Program-made: the position numbers and the translations under genes
Notes under the pieces: model-generated
The model's database searches: none
Seen by the model: the letters and a program-made list of their open reading frames with translations, nothing else
Told to the model about the DNA's origin: nothing
Shown here: positions 45,201 through 55,100 of the stretch, piece after piece
Position numbering within the stretch: the first letter of the stretch is position 1
Layout of the letters: each line of letters begins with the position of its first letter
NCBI GenBank assembly: GCA_016926155.1
Contig: JAFGPC010000183.1
Coordinates: 1 to 64,000, forward strand
Length of the DNA: 64,000 nt
Source: Sedimentisphaerales bacterium
GTDB taxonomy: Bacteria > Planctomycetota > Phycisphaerae > Sedimentisphaerales > Anaerohalosphaeraceae
Direction of reading: 5' to 3'

Positions 45201-45891
45201 AAATTACTGGGATCGTAATAGGCCGATCTTTCCACTCGAGCAAATCGAACTGCAATGCCACGGGCATCCACTGGGTTTTCGCAATATTTCCCTTCGTGAA
45301 ATCCCAAGGCCAAATAATTTTACAAGTATGTTCAATGGTAAAAATCTGATCGGCTGGATCGGGGATACGAAAGGATATAAGGTCGAAGATGGTATGATTG
45401 TATGTAAGCCAGGAGGAAATCTATATCTGGAAAAACAATACAGTGACTTTCATTTCAAGTTCGATTTTAAGTTGACAACCAACGCTAATAACGGACTAGG
45501 GATTCGAGCTGAACTGAACAAGGACGCTGCTTATTATGGAATGGAATTGCAGATCCTGGATAATACGGGAAGCGATTATACGAAGCTGCATCCGTATCAG
45601 TATCATGGTTCTATTTATGGGATTGTACCTGCCAAGCAGGGGTTTTTGAGGCCTGTAGGCGAGTGGAACCATCAGGAAGTGATCGCGAAGGGTCCAAAGA
45701 TCAAAGTGATTCTCAACGGTACGGTCATTGTGGACGCCGACATAGAACAAGCAGTAAAGGAATATAAACCGGGTATTATGCATGATCCAAAAAGCCATCC
45801 CGGCCTGATGAACAAGAAAGGACATATCGGATTTTTGGGACATGGATCTATTGTCTATTTTCGCAACATCGAGATTATGGAACTAAACTAA
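42262..45891 (+). CDS. Exported HEAT-repeat / F5-8C / double DUF1080 (3-keto-glycoside hydrolase-type) protein
   Basis: 1209 residues. Signal peptide (SLIIGFLTLIFISPKSLTA), long HEAT-repeat solenoid (about 40-650), F5/8 type C module (about 662-800: NLALGKPVSIS, WFQIDLEQ, ARYVRVNIL), then two DUF1080/PF06439 domains (about 813-1015, FVSLFNGRDLTGWKG; and 1017-1209, FTSMFNGKNLIGWIGD). DUF1080 proteins have a concanavalin-like fold, and the family includes hydrolases of 3-keto-disaccharides. Two copies in one chain suggest a processive or bivalent enzyme held on a solenoid scaffold. GGAG is 6 nt before the first of two adjacent ATGs. It is almost certainly co-transcribed with the upstream oxidoreductase. 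Which DUF1080 copy is catalytic cannot be told by eye. Confidence 0.88.
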   Translation: MMSNSRKSTSLIIGFLTLIFISPKSLTAKVDSLIDKFPAQSFKQEKTLAGDLIKLGPNGIDEICDKLVPPGTTDDSKVRQAISAITFYVGTPERNESERKTYSESLIKSLDRHKNKEVKAFLISQIQLIGKAEAVKPLGKYLKEEGLCEPASRAIVRIGGKEAARELVDVLDSVKGKNSIAIIRGLGSLKHKPAANDIVKYLNTEDRDLRLATLWALANIAEPSTGMYLADAMNTESGYEKTKADSYYLLFAKRLVEDGCNRQSTKICRNILERRTGSDQGNIRCSALSILVEAAGENAMDEVFEAMENPDPAMQARAMELVENIPGTSVTRKLLERLETAPLDTKLKLLTTLAKRGDTTALSGIMAGIRDKEEAVRMTAIDAAVILGQDEVVDDLLKILQKTEYPSDIKHIKNALLRIEGKKVMDKIADSLPDMDTIARVALIEVLAQRRVEKHINVILKQIESEDPIIRTGAFKALSKIGGQQALTAVVALKKSDNVDKRDTAVRTICEWQDAEAVEEILKIQAESDLLAYQVLATRRSVRLITQTDWPAAMKVSALRRAMDNAKRIDEKRTILAGLGSVRDLDALMYATILLEDKELNQEAALAVVKIACPQNSEDKGLVGRTISLILKRATPKIVDMEVRKRIEDHLKNMPKAESSNLALGKPVSISCRSQGNQKPEFAVDGEVSNKGNSYWGDRWPSWFQIDLEQTVKVDTVHIYFYWDGRYYQYDIELSEDGKNWKKVIDQSENTTAATATGVVHNFEPTNARYVRVNILKNSANEAVHIVECKVYAGGAGRVEKPSSAAAQGEPQAPEGFVSLFNGRDLTGWKGLLKGPYDNPIKRAELSQEKLVKLQEEADKYMRDHWFVEDGVLVFDGEGSSLATERRYGDFEMYADWKLLTANGDSGLYLRGSPQVQIWDPAYWKIGSGGLYNNQKNPSKPTCIADNPVGTWNAFYIKMVGEKVTVKLNDILIVDNVTLENYWDRNRPIFPLEQIELQCHGHPLGFRNISLREIPRPNNFTSMFNGKNLIGWIGDTKGYKVEDGMIVCKPGGNLYLEKQYSDFHFKFDFKLTTNANNGLGIRAELNKDAAYYGMELQILDNTGSDYTKLHPYQYHGSIYGIVPAKQGFLRPVGEWNHQEVIAKGPKIKVILNGTVIVDADIEQAVKEYKPGIMHDPKSHPGLMNKKGHIGFLGHGSIVYFRNIEIMELN

Positions 45892-46115
45892 GCGGTTTTA
45901 CATAAGTTCCTTGAGCGTCTACGCTTCGGAAGGGCCTGTATCGGGCCCAAATAGCCCTTTCGGTGGCATTCGCTGTAGAGTGAAAACATATAAAGACTTA
46001 TCTGAACCCGCTTAGTACAAGAGCAATGAATAAATATATTGTATAAGGCAGGATAATTGTTTCGCCGGTTGTAATTGGTGGGAACACTAATTGGATTCTT
46101 TCATGGAGGCTGATC

Positions 46116-47864
46116 ATGATCAAAAAGATCCAACTACAAATAGACACGCCTGTCGGACTTGTGGTTTTATTCGTGATTTTTCTGCTCATCATTGCTGCTA
46201 CGGATGCCGCTCCCAGGTATCCAACTGCTTCCAGACAAGAAGAGACACAGGGCCAGCGTAAGACCTATATAACTTGGTGGCGGGAAGCCCGCTTCGGCAT
46301 GTTTATTCATTGGGGACCGGTGAGCCTGACAGGATTAGAAATAAGCTGGTCACGGGCCAATTCCAATCCCGCCTGTCCCAATAAGGGGATTACACCCGTC
46401 GAAACCTATGATAACTTATATAAGGAATTCAACCCAACGAAGCTCGATACCGTCCGATGGGCCGGTATCGCCAAATCCGCAGGTATGAAATACATAGTCC
46501 TTACGGCCAAGCATTGCGATGGCTTCTGTCTGTGGCACACGAAGGTCTCGGATTACAGCATGGCCGGTACTCCCTTCGGCAGAGACATCTGCGCCGAACT
46601 ATCACAGGCAGCCCGAAAGGAGGGATTGCGCATCGGCTGGTATTACTCACCTATGGATTGGAGGGATCCCGACTTCCGTACGGCCGGCAACGCTTTCTAT
46701 ATAACTCGGATGCAACAGCACCTGCACGAACTTCTCTCGGATTATGGAAAGATTGATCTGCTATGGTTTGACTGGGATGGGTGTGAACCATTATACGGCC
46801 AAGCGACAACCTATGGTCTCGTAAGGGAATTGCAGCCGAGGATCATCATTAACAATCGCCTGGATCTGGGTCCTGGAGACAGTGACCGTAAGATCCTGAA
46901 TACCAATGCCGACTACTATACGCCGGAACAGAGCATCGGCCAGTTTGATAACCAGAAGCCATGGGAAACCTGCATGACCCTTGGCACACAGTGGGCATGG
47001 AAACCCAATGACAGTATCAAATCCCTAGAGGAGTGTATTGAGATTCTCATTCGCTGCGTCGGTGGTGACGGCAATCTGCTTCTCAATGTTGGACCCATGC
47101 CCACCGGCGAGATTGAACCTCGGCAGGTAGAGGTTCTTCAGGGGATCGGCCGCTGGCTTGATTGTAATGGAGAAAGCATCTACTCCTCGCGCGGCGGGCC
47201 ATACAAGCCAGGGCCATGGGGTGCCTCCACGTACCGCGGAAACCGGATCTATCTGCACATCCTCGATTGGTCGGACACGACTATCCGCCTGCCGCCTTTA
47301 CCGTGTAAAATCACCGGATCACGGCTGCTTAATGGCGGCAAGGCCCTTTGCAGGCAAGATGCCGAATCCGTTGAGATTGCCGTCGATCCGAAGGATCGTG
47401 ATTCTCTCGACACGGTTGTCGTGGTAGAGATAGAAGGATCCGCCGAAGCGATCCCCCCTATTCATGTCCCATCGATGTCGCTGGCTACGGGCAAAAAGGT
47501 CATCGCTTCCAACGTATATCAAAACATACCCCTCTACAGCGCCGCCATGGCCTTGGATGACGATGGGGACACCCGTTGGGCGACTGATTCCGGTATTAAG
47601 CAAGCCTGGCTCCAGATTAATCTGGAAAGGTCAACTGCATTTAATCGCGTCATAATCAAGGAGGCCTATCCCAATCGGATTCAACGGTTCCAATTGGAGA
47701 AACGCGATGGTGATTCTTGGAAGCCCTTCTTTGAGGGTGAGACGGTCGGTGAAAGAGGCATCTTCGATTTCGAAATGATAACCGCCCATGAAGTCCGCTT
47801 TAATATCCTCGATGCCACCGACGGTCCGACAATCTGGGAGTTTGCCCTGATACATAGGAAATAG
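46116..47864 (+). CDS. Exported alpha-L-fucosidase, glycoside hydrolase family 29
   Basis: 582 residues. Signal/anchor segment LVVLFVIFLLIIAATDA. GH29 barrel (about 50-345): WWREARFGMFIHWGPVS at the start, AKHCDGFCLWHT, and LLWFDWDG with the likely nucleophile Asp219. A beta-sandwich follows, and an F5/8C-like module (about 450-580: SMALDDDGDTRWATDSG, WLQINLERS) ends the chain. It removes alpha-L-fucose, found on xyloglucan, rhamnogalacturonan and arabinogalactan chains. GGAGG (46105-46109) sits 6 nt before the ATG. It lies 224 nt after the HEAT/DUF1080 gene, so it may have its own promoter. The gap holds GC-rich inverted repeats near 45920-45965 but no clear T-run. Confidence 0.92.
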   Translation: MIKKIQLQIDTPVGLVVLFVIFLLIIAATDAAPRYPTASRQEETQGQRKTYITWWREARFGMFIHWGPVSLTGLEISWSRANSNPACPNKGITPVETYDNLYKEFNPTKLDTVRWAGIAKSAGMKYIVLTAKHCDGFCLWHTKVSDYSMAGTPFGRDICAELSQAARKEGLRIGWYYSPMDWRDPDFRTAGNAFYITRMQQHLHELLSDYGKIDLLWFDWDGCEPLYGQATTYGLVRELQPRIIINNRLDLGPGDSDRKILNTNADYYTPEQSIGQFDNQKPWETCMTLGTQWAWKPNDSIKSLEECIEILIRCVGGDGNLLLNVGPMPTGEIEPRQVEVLQGIGRWLDCNGESIYSSRGGPYKPGPWGASTYRGNRIYLHILDWSDTTIRLPPLPCKITGSRLLNGGKALCRQDAESVEIAVDPKDRDSLDTVVVVEIEGSAEAIPPIHVPSMSLATGKKVIASNVYQNIPLYSAAMALDDDGDTRWATDSGIKQAWLQINLERSTAFNRVIIKEAYPNRIQRFQLEKRDGDSWKPFFEGETVGERGIFDFEMITAHEVRFNILDATDGPTIWEFALIHRK

Positions 47865-48169
47865 TTATGCCACGGGAAACGAGGTAAGAAAGAGATACCT
47901 ACAACCTTATGCCTATTCGACTTAAAGGTATACAATCCCATTCTTGTTAATTAAATCGCTGTCGTCTTTCTAGTTTGGATTACAACTTTACGGCAGCCTG
48001 CTACAACCTGTGCTGTCAGATACCTCAGCCGGATTAATCTGTACTCCGGATTCAATGAACATTGTTCGCTCTTTTAGAGAATGCTCATCTTGGTAGTGGG
48101 AAAGAATAAAACTTGATTCTTATTTGTTCTCGCCGGATTATACTTTCGCTATAATACTTGGGCTCGTTG
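47865..48169. other. Intergenic gap between convergent genes
   Basis: 305 nt where the fucosidase and the HEAT gene meet tail to tail. It contains TATAAT near 48151 without a usable -35, and no clear terminator stem. Nothing coding is recognised. Confidence 0.35.
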
Positions 48170-49633
48170 CTAACTATGTAGTGATCGCTGCCATTTACTG
48201 TTGATCCCATGGATCACGACTTTGGGGATATTGACAACGGTTATGATAATCCCGAAGGGATCCAACGCGGATGCTTGCGGCTGAGATGCCTCCAGTATTT
48301 TTTCCGCTCTATCCCGCGTCTCTTTGCTCCGGACAGTTTTGGTTACCTTCTGCATCACCGCCCGTACTTGGTTTATGCTGCCTCCGCTAATCTTCTCCGC
48401 AATTAGCACGGCGGCGAAACCTGCGTCTTCCGCGATCGCGGGCTGGTCTAGGCAGGAGGCAACGAGGGCCAGTGACTCCAGTGTTGGGATTGTACCGAGA
48501 GTGCCCAACACCAGAACTTTCTCTTCTTTGCGTGTGGCCAGCTCCATCGCCTCGCTAAGCATGGAAATGTCAGCCGGATGATCCGTTCCAGGACTGGCCA
48601 AACGGGTTATGCCGCGAATCGCCAAAACATGATTCCTCAAATTCTTGACGTTACGGGCCAGTTCCTTCAGGTGAGGAATTGCGGCGGGATCTCGCCATCC
48701 GGCGAGGACACGTACTGCTTCACCACGAACGCCCTCATCATCATCCTTTAAGCAGGTGACAATCTCGTTCAAGGCTTCCGGTCCACCGGCGAAAGCGAGG
48801 GCATGCATTAAGGAAATGCGTGTCGCCACATCGGCTTCATTAAAACCGGCAATTACAGTTTCCGTACATTTCATTCGTCCTCGTCTGCACGTGGCCAGTA
48901 GCGCGAGTTCCGCCCGCTTGCGTTCTGAATTGTCGTTGGTCGATTTGAGGCGTTCTAAGATCAACGCAGTATGATTTTCATCCGCCATAATACGAAGCGC
49001 ATCCAATACTGCCAGCCTAACCGCCAGATCGGTATCATTCATGCTTTTGAGCACCACAGGCAACGACTCCTTTACATTACGGTCACTCAGCGCGGCAATC
49101 AGCTCGATTCTCGACTTTGTGTCGGCACTTTTCAGGGCCTCGATCATAGCGGTGTTCATCTCTTTGCCGCATAGCTGTCGGAGACTGTATCTGGCGGCTT
49201 CCTTTTCTGAGTTCGATCCTGTTGCGGCCATTTTGGCCAGTACGCGAATATCAGAGGGGCCAGCCAAGCTGGAAAGAGCGCGTGTCGCCATGACGCGAAT
49301 GGCTTCGGTATCGCTATTAAGCAGTTTTAGGATCGCTGGGCGTGCGGTGGCATCGCCCCGTTCACCGAGCGCATCGATCAGCATGACCTGTACATCCGAC
49401 GGAAGTTTCGGCAACAGTTCGACGAAACGCATGGTTGCATCCTCACCCGGTGCCTTCTCGCGAATCTGTTGGAGCGCCAGGTTGCGCATGTCGGTATCTG
49501 AGCCACTGATTAACTCGACGATCATATCCACGGCCTCATCATCAGCACGCACTTCACCCGGCAGAAAAAGACTGAAGCCGACTGAAAACAAGAGGGCGGC
49601 TAAAAAAAGTAAGTTAGTCTGTTGGTAGAACAT
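48170..49633 (-). CDS. Exported HEAT-repeat protein
   Basis: 487 residues from ATG 49633. A longer frame opens at 49744, but the signal peptide (MFYQQTNLLFLAALLFSVG..., cleavage near VRA/DDEA) begins at 49633. The rest is a run of HEAT-type helical pairs about 30 residues long (AIRVMATRALSSLAGPSD, LAVRLAVLDALRIMAD, GVRGEAVRVLAGWRDPAAIP). There is no catalytic module, so a scaffold or binding role is likely. It is the third gene of a minus-strand set behind an oxidoreductase and another HEAT gene. The repeats resemble the solenoid of the 42262-45891 protein, suggesting that the two sets share an ancestry in which domains were split or joined. Confidence 0.85.
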   Translation of the reverse strand: MFYQQTNLLFLAALLFSVGFSLFLPGEVRADDEAVDMIVELISGSDTDMRNLALQQIREKAPGEDATMRFVELLPKLPSDVQVMLIDALGERGDATARPAILKLLNSDTEAIRVMATRALSSLAGPSDIRVLAKMAATGSNSEKEAARYSLRQLCGKEMNTAMIEALKSADTKSRIELIAALSDRNVKESLPVVLKSMNDTDLAVRLAVLDALRIMADENHTALILERLKSTNDNSERKRAELALLATCRRGRMKCTETVIAGFNEADVATRISLMHALAFAGGPEALNEIVTCLKDDDEGVRGEAVRVLAGWRDPAAIPHLKELARNVKNLRNHVLAIRGITRLASPGTDHPADISMLSEAMELATRKEEKVLVLGTLGTIPTLESLALVASCLDQPAIAEDAGFAAVLIAEKISGGSINQVRAVMQKVTKTVRSKETRDRAEKILEASQPQASALDPFGIIITVVNIPKVVIHGINSKWQRSLHS

Positions 49634-49829
49634 GGGTGTCTTTTCTGTGTCAAGTAGCGGAGATCCACTGGATTTCAGCTTCGAGATATGAAATATAGTT
49701 GGCCTCAACCGCAATATTACGTGTCGTATGTTCTTGATCTTCATGATTTTGTCTTTTTTGAAAGGCCTCCACTATCATTGTGTCGGTACAGGCTTACTCT
49801 TGATTTTTCTGTTGGTTACTTGCACGGTC

Positions 49830-50612
49830 TTACTTCTTAGCCGCAGCGGTCAGGATTCCTTTCATGGCGGCAACCTTTACATGTTTAGGTTGGTCATCGT
49901 CATTGAGTCCTTTATACAGGGCTACTGCCTCGGACTTTTTACCGTCAGCCAGTAACTGCTCGGCACAGATCAGACGGGCGTCGGCTATCGGTATCTGCAT
50001 GCCGGCGGGTACATTCTTTGAGAAATTACTCAATTCTCTGGCAGCATCCGATGTGCCGATCAGGCCTAAAGAGTAGGCGGCCGCCCGGGCGACTTGGATA
50101 TCAGAGTCACCGAGGAACCTGGATAGGGTCTTAATGCTCATCTTGTCGCGACGTATACCCAGTGAACCGATGATACCCGGCTTGAGCTTGTTACTGACTT
50201 TTGGCATCGCGTCCCGCATCACCTCGGTCGCCTTCTCGTCCTCAATACGTTCTAAAGCATAACGCGCGATGTGGGATGTCTCCTCGGCTGGCAGAAGAGC
50301 CGCCAGGGCCTTGATGGACTGGACTGTGCCCACAGTCCTCAGCTTGCGGCACACGTAGTCCTGTGCCGCTCTTGAGATACCGCCGGTAAGTGCATCCATC
50401 AGACGCTTTTCCAGCACATGGCGTGCGGCTGGCTCATCCTGCGTGGCGTTGATCGCCTGGTCGATAGGATTTAAGATGTTACGGTCAACACCCCAGTCAT
50501 ATGTCTTGAGCGTTTCGAATGCCTTATCTACAGCAGCAGAGTCTATTTCGGCAGCGGTTGTAGCAGCAATCCCGGCGGCCCGCGTCATTTTTGAAATATT
50601 TTTGTTTATCAT
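49830..50612 (-). CDS. HEAT-repeat protein without a visible signal peptide
   Basis: 260 residues of HEAT-like helices (ALAALLPAEETSHIARYALERI, IQVARAAAYSLGLIGTSDAA) with a C-terminal TPR-like end (GKKSEAVALYKGLNDDDQPKH). The N-terminus (MINKNISKMTRAAGIAATTA) has no hydrophobic leader, unlike its neighbours, and no in-frame start adds one. So it is either cytoplasmic or the detached N-terminal part of a once larger HEAT protein. AAGGGA precedes the ATG. It lies 35 nt after the oxidoreductase gene and about 200 nt before the exported HEAT gene. Confidence 0.8.
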   Translation of the reverse strand: MINKNISKMTRAAGIAATTAAEIDSAAVDKAFETLKTYDWGVDRNILNPIDQAINATQDEPAARHVLEKRLMDALTGGISRAAQDYVCRKLRTVGTVQSIKALAALLPAEETSHIARYALERIEDEKATEVMRDAMPKVSNKLKPGIIGSLGIRRDKMSIKTLSRFLGDSDIQVARAAAYSLGLIGTSDAARELSNFSKNVPAGMQIPIADARLICAEQLLADGKKSEAVALYKGLNDDDQPKHVKVAAMKGILTAAAKK

Positions 50613-50647
50613 AATAAAGTGTCCCTTTTTGAAACTATTGTCTTCTC

Positions 50648-51892
50648 TTAAATTACCCAGGGTTCTCTTCTGGCAACGTCGACAAGGCGGTTGGCTTCAT
50701 CGTCGTTAATGAACCGCTGGCTCGCTGTGTCCCATTTCAGTGACCGTTCCAATTCATATGCAGTGAGAAATAGATGGCACACTGTTGCAGTATGGACTGC
50801 ATATTCGATGTCACGGAACGGCCTCTTACGTGTCTTGACACAGTCGATGAAATCACCGTAGATGCCGCCCGTTCCGGCGTAGCCGGGGACAGGCTTGGAG
50901 GAGCCTTTTTCATTCGTACCTTTCACATCCAGATTGCCTCGACCTGGGAAATTGTGGTGGAGAAGCTTGCCGTTCGGATAGCGACAGGTCGCATACTTCC
51001 TACCGTTTTCGTTATGAAAGATAACTTCTTCCGGCTCCAGTTCCCGTACATCTATGGCAAAAGTCGCGCCGCCAAAATGATGAGCGCCCCAGTCAGTCAT
51101 GCCACCGCCGGAGTAATCTTTGAACGATCGCCAGCTTGTTCCGTCGATACTGTAACTGCCACTGCATCGGTGGGGATGGTAAGGCGCCCATGGAGCAGGA
51201 CCAAGCCACATATCCCAATCAAAACCGGCGGGAACAGACTCACCTTTTTTGTTGCAGTCCATAGGTAACGGACCCACGTTAACGTTGATCGACTTGATGA
51301 TGCCCTTGTCTCCATTCCAGCAGGCATCGACCGTACCCCTGTAATCCTCAAGCACACGCTGGCTGCCGCCGGAGACAACCCGACCATAACGCCGGGCTGC
51401 GTCAATCATCAGCTTGCCTTCGCGGAGTGTTTTGGTCTCGGGCTTTTGGCAATAGATGTCTTTTCCGTTGCGGCAGGTTTCGATCACTATGATTGCATGC
51501 CAATGATCCGGTGTAGCGCAATGCACAGCGTCGATGTCGTCGCGGACCATAATTTCACGGAAGTCCTTGTAAACTTTGCAGTCCTGGTTACCATACTTCT
51601 CATTCACCCGATTCATAGAGCCGTCGCGCACCTCCTTTTTGACGTCACACACGGCGACGTACTGTACATCATTTCGACCCAAAAATGCACGCAGGTCGCC
51701 GCTGCCCATGTTGCCGATGCCGATTCCGGCCATGACAATACGGTCACTTGCTGCAGTGTTGCCCTCTTTCCCCAGCACGGAGGCCTGAATGAAGTAAGGT
51801 AACATCCCCGCGCCTGCCGCGGCCTTCAGAAATGTTCTTCGCTTCAAAAAGACGCCGGGGCCTTTCGCTCGTTCGTTCTTCCGGTCTGCCAT
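50648..51892 (-). CDS. Tat-exported Gfo/Idh/MocA family oxidoreductase
   Basis: 414 residues from ATG 51892, where AGGA lies 7 nt upstream; the ATG at 51916 has no ribosome site. Leader FLKRRTFLKAAAGAG with cleavage after the ASVLGKEG region, Rossmann motif AGIGIGNMGSGDL, active-site motif YCQKPETKT (Gln in place of the usual Glu before Lys-Pro), WDMWLGPAPWAPYHPHR, and an HFGGATFAIDV stretch. Its domain layout matches the 40943 protein. It heads a three-gene minus-strand set with two HEAT proteins, mirroring the 40943-45891 pair. An exported sugar oxidoreductase is expected; substrate unknown. Confidence 0.9.
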   Translation of the reverse strand: MADRKNERAKGPGVFLKRRTFLKAAAGAGMLPYFIQASVLGKEGNTAASDRIVMAGIGIGNMGSGDLRAFLGRNDVQYVAVCDVKKEVRDGSMNRVNEKYGNQDCKVYKDFREIMVRDDIDAVHCATPDHWHAIIVIETCRNGKDIYCQKPETKTLREGKLMIDAARRYGRVVSGGSQRVLEDYRGTVDACWNGDKGIIKSINVNVGPLPMDCNKKGESVPAGFDWDMWLGPAPWAPYHPHRCSGSYSIDGTSWRSFKDYSGGGMTDWGAHHFGGATFAIDVRELEPEEVIFHNENGRKYATCRYPNGKLLHHNFPGRGNLDVKGTNEKGSSKPVPGYAGTGGIYGDFIDCVKTRKRPFRDIEYAVHTATVCHLFLTAYELERSLKWDTASQRFINDDEANRLVDVARREPWVI

Positions 51893-52126
51893 GTGTTGAT
51901 CCTTTCCTGGATTCATGCGGATAATTGCTTAGAATCATATCTATTCTGAATTTTTAATTGTGTAATCAATATCGCTTGCATAATAAATTCTTTCCTAGAT
52001 AACCTCTTTTCCTGCAATCGTTATGAGGTTTTCACTGATATTGACAGAAATTCTGATTTTATACTTACCTTTAATAATTATACACTCAAAATAAAACAAA
52101 TCAAGGAAAAGCAGTAGCATGCGGTC

Positions 52127-52156
52127 TTGACAAATGGATATCCTTGGAGTTATGAA
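52127..52156 (+). promoter_or_regulatory. Probable sigma70 promoter of the DUF5107-TPR gene
   Basis: TTGACA (52127-52132), 18-nt spacer, TATGAA (52151-52156). The transcript would begin about 30 nt before ATG 52192. The remaining 51917-52126 is AT-rich with a further TTGACA at 52042 that lacks a good -10 at proper distance. Confidence 0.5.
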
Positions 52157-52191
52157 TATTTATATCTTGGCATATTGAAAGGGGTACGAAT

Positions 52192-55100
52192 ATGATCGAT
52201 AACTTAAAACTGCAGTTGTTTATCTTTCTGGTATTCAATACAGTCCTTATTGTGTGTCCACGGGGACTTGCTGATGTCAAGGCGTGGGAAGGAACCATTA
52301 CGATACCAACGTATGGTTGGGAGGAGGATATCAATCCTAAGTTCTGGGCGCTCGAAGGACAGATAAAACTGTCTACCACAGTCAAAGGAACGATTGTCTA
52401 TCCTTATACGATGCAGGATCATCTCTCTCGTACCTGTGAGAATCGGATCTACAAGGCGCTATATCTTGAGAATGAGTACCTTAAAATTACCTGTCTACCG
52501 GAATTGGGCGGACGGTTGCATTCTGTACTCGACAAGACTACCGGCGAGGAAGTATTTCACGTCAATCATGTAATCAAGCCTAGTATGATCGCCATGCGTG
52601 GCGCTTTTATAAGCGGTGGTGTAGAATGGAATGCCGGGCCACAGGTCCATACAGTCACGATTCTCTCGCCGGTCGATGCATTGGTTGGGAAAAATACAGA
52701 CGGTTCGGCATGGCTTCAGGTGAGCAATCTTGAGCAAAGTCTGCGGACACACTGGACGGTTCGACTGACGCTACATCCGGACAGGGCGTACCTTGACGAA
52801 GAGATCCGCATCGAGAACCCGGTCGATGCGATTAATCCGTATTACTTCTGGAACTGTACAGCCTTTCCGTGTCGGGAAGGGACGAGGTTTATCTATCCGA
52901 TGACACTGGGCACTGATCATAACGGCACGGAATCTTTTAACTGGCCTGTGCATGAAGGCAGGGATCTGTCGTGGCTGAAGAATTATGAAACGTGGGCTTC
53001 TATTTTTGCGGTGGATTGTGCGTTTGATTTCTTTGGAGCTTATGATGTAGATACTGACCGGGGCGTGGTACAGGTAGCGGATCGTTATGAGCTTTCGGGC
53101 AAGAAAGCATGGACATGGGGCACGTGGGACTTCGGTTTAGTGAGCCAGAAGAATCTTACCGATGACGATGGCCCGTATATCGAGGTGCAAAGCGGGCCTC
53201 TACCGACCCAGTCGGATTACGGGATGCTTTGGCCGCGGCAGGAAGTATCATGGCACGAGTGGTGGTATCCGGTACACGGCTTGGCAGATGGCTTTGAGTA
53301 TGCAACCCGCGATGTCGCGATTCAAACACTCTGCAAGGATGGAAACTTACAGCTTCGAATGATCGCCACAAAAGTTTTTTCTAACGCGATTTGCACGGCG
53401 AAAAAACACGGCAAAACACTTATGAAACAACCACTGCATCTTTCTCCTGACAAAGTGGTGTTTTGGAGCGTTCCCAATGGTGATTCCGAGCCGATGGAAA
53501 TACACATACGCACAAGGAACGGTCGGATTCTTGCCAAATTCACAACCCCTCTGCCGATCCCGAAGGCATCTCTGACGCCCCGTCCGTCGTTCGAGAATAA
53601 AGCCGACGAGGAACTTACGGTAGAACAGTTGTTTCTCAAAGGAAAAAAATACGATTTGGCCACAGACCGCACTAGTGCGAGGCGATATTACGAAAAGGCG
53701 ATTGCCAAGGATGAGAATTATTGTCCGGCCCTGCGAAACCTGGCTGTTCTTGATTATGAGGCGGGCTTATATGGGCAGGCGGCCATTCAATTGCATGAGG
53801 CAACCAAACGCAATCCATCGGATGGAGTGGCGTGGTATTTCCTGGGGCTTTGCCATTTAAATTTGGATCGGACCGACGATGCCGTTCGCTGTGGATATCG
53901 GGCTGTGCGATGCTTTGGATCGGAATCGCTCGGATATGATCTGGCCGGGAGGGCTTTTATGCGATGCAGTGAGTACAGTAAGGCGGTTACGGCCTTCGAG
54001 CAGGCCACAGCCGTCAATCCGAAGGATGATAACGTGCAGAATCATCGACTAATTGCCCTGTACGCCGCAGGTGATAAAACCATATCGGAAAAGGCAATGG
54101 GACGAATCAAACAGGATCCTACGGACATCATCCCGCGGGCGCTGGTTGCCCTGCAAAGTAAAAAGCACATGAAAACATTTGATAAAGAGATTCGGGATTT
54201 TGTCGGCGAGGTCAATTTTGAAATGATTGAAGCAGCCCTAGTCTTCGCTGATTTGGGGCTGCATAAGGAAGCGGCTCTATTGCTTGAGGTGGTGTGTGTC
54301 GATTCGCTTCCAGTGGAGAAGCAAAATCCGCTGCTGCTGTATTATATTGCGTATTTTCATGGGCAAGGTAAAGACGATGCATCAGCGCAGGATACTTTGA
54401 AGAAGGCGACAGGTATATGGCGGGATTTTGTTTTCCCCTCACGGCCGGAGGCAGTTTCGGTCTTTCAATATGCCATCACACAGAATCCTAGAGATGCCTG
54501 TGCGCATCTTCATCTGGGAAATCTCTATGCCCATCTTGGAAGACTGGATGAAGCCCTTGAGTGTTGGCGGGAGGCTGCTCGGCTGGATTCAGGGCAAAGT
54601 ATTACATGGCGGAATCTGGGACTGTATATGTGGGGATTTAAGGAGGACCTTGCCGCGGCAGCTGACTTTTACCGCAAGGCTATCCTGGCACGGCCGAAGG
54701 ACCAGACCCTCTATCGAGATTTGGCTGATATTCTTATCGCAGACAAAAAACGCCCGGAAGCAATTAAAGTACTCAAATCCACTCCTTTTGAGAAGGTTCG
54801 CAGGGCAGATATAATCATCATGCTGGCACAGGCCTATATTGATGAAGAACGCCATACCGAGGCGATCGATCTGTTGGAAGGAACGCCTTATTTCGTGAAT
54901 TGGGAAGGCCAGACGATTACCTGGGACCTTTTTAACCGGGCACATATTGCCCGTGGAAAACAACGACTCGATAGCGGTGATTATATGAGGGCACTCAAGG
55001 ATTTCGAAGCGGCTCTGACGTATCCGGCTAATATCGGCGTGGGTCGATCTGACAAGCCGTGTGAAGCATGCGCTCAATACTGGCGTGGTAAAGCCCTGTA

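Noticed and set aside
45920-45965. GC-rich inverted repeats after the HEAT/DUF1080 gene as a terminator
   Set aside because: Stems GGGCC/GGCCC and AAGGGC/GCCCTT are present but no T-run follows, so I cannot support a terminator call.
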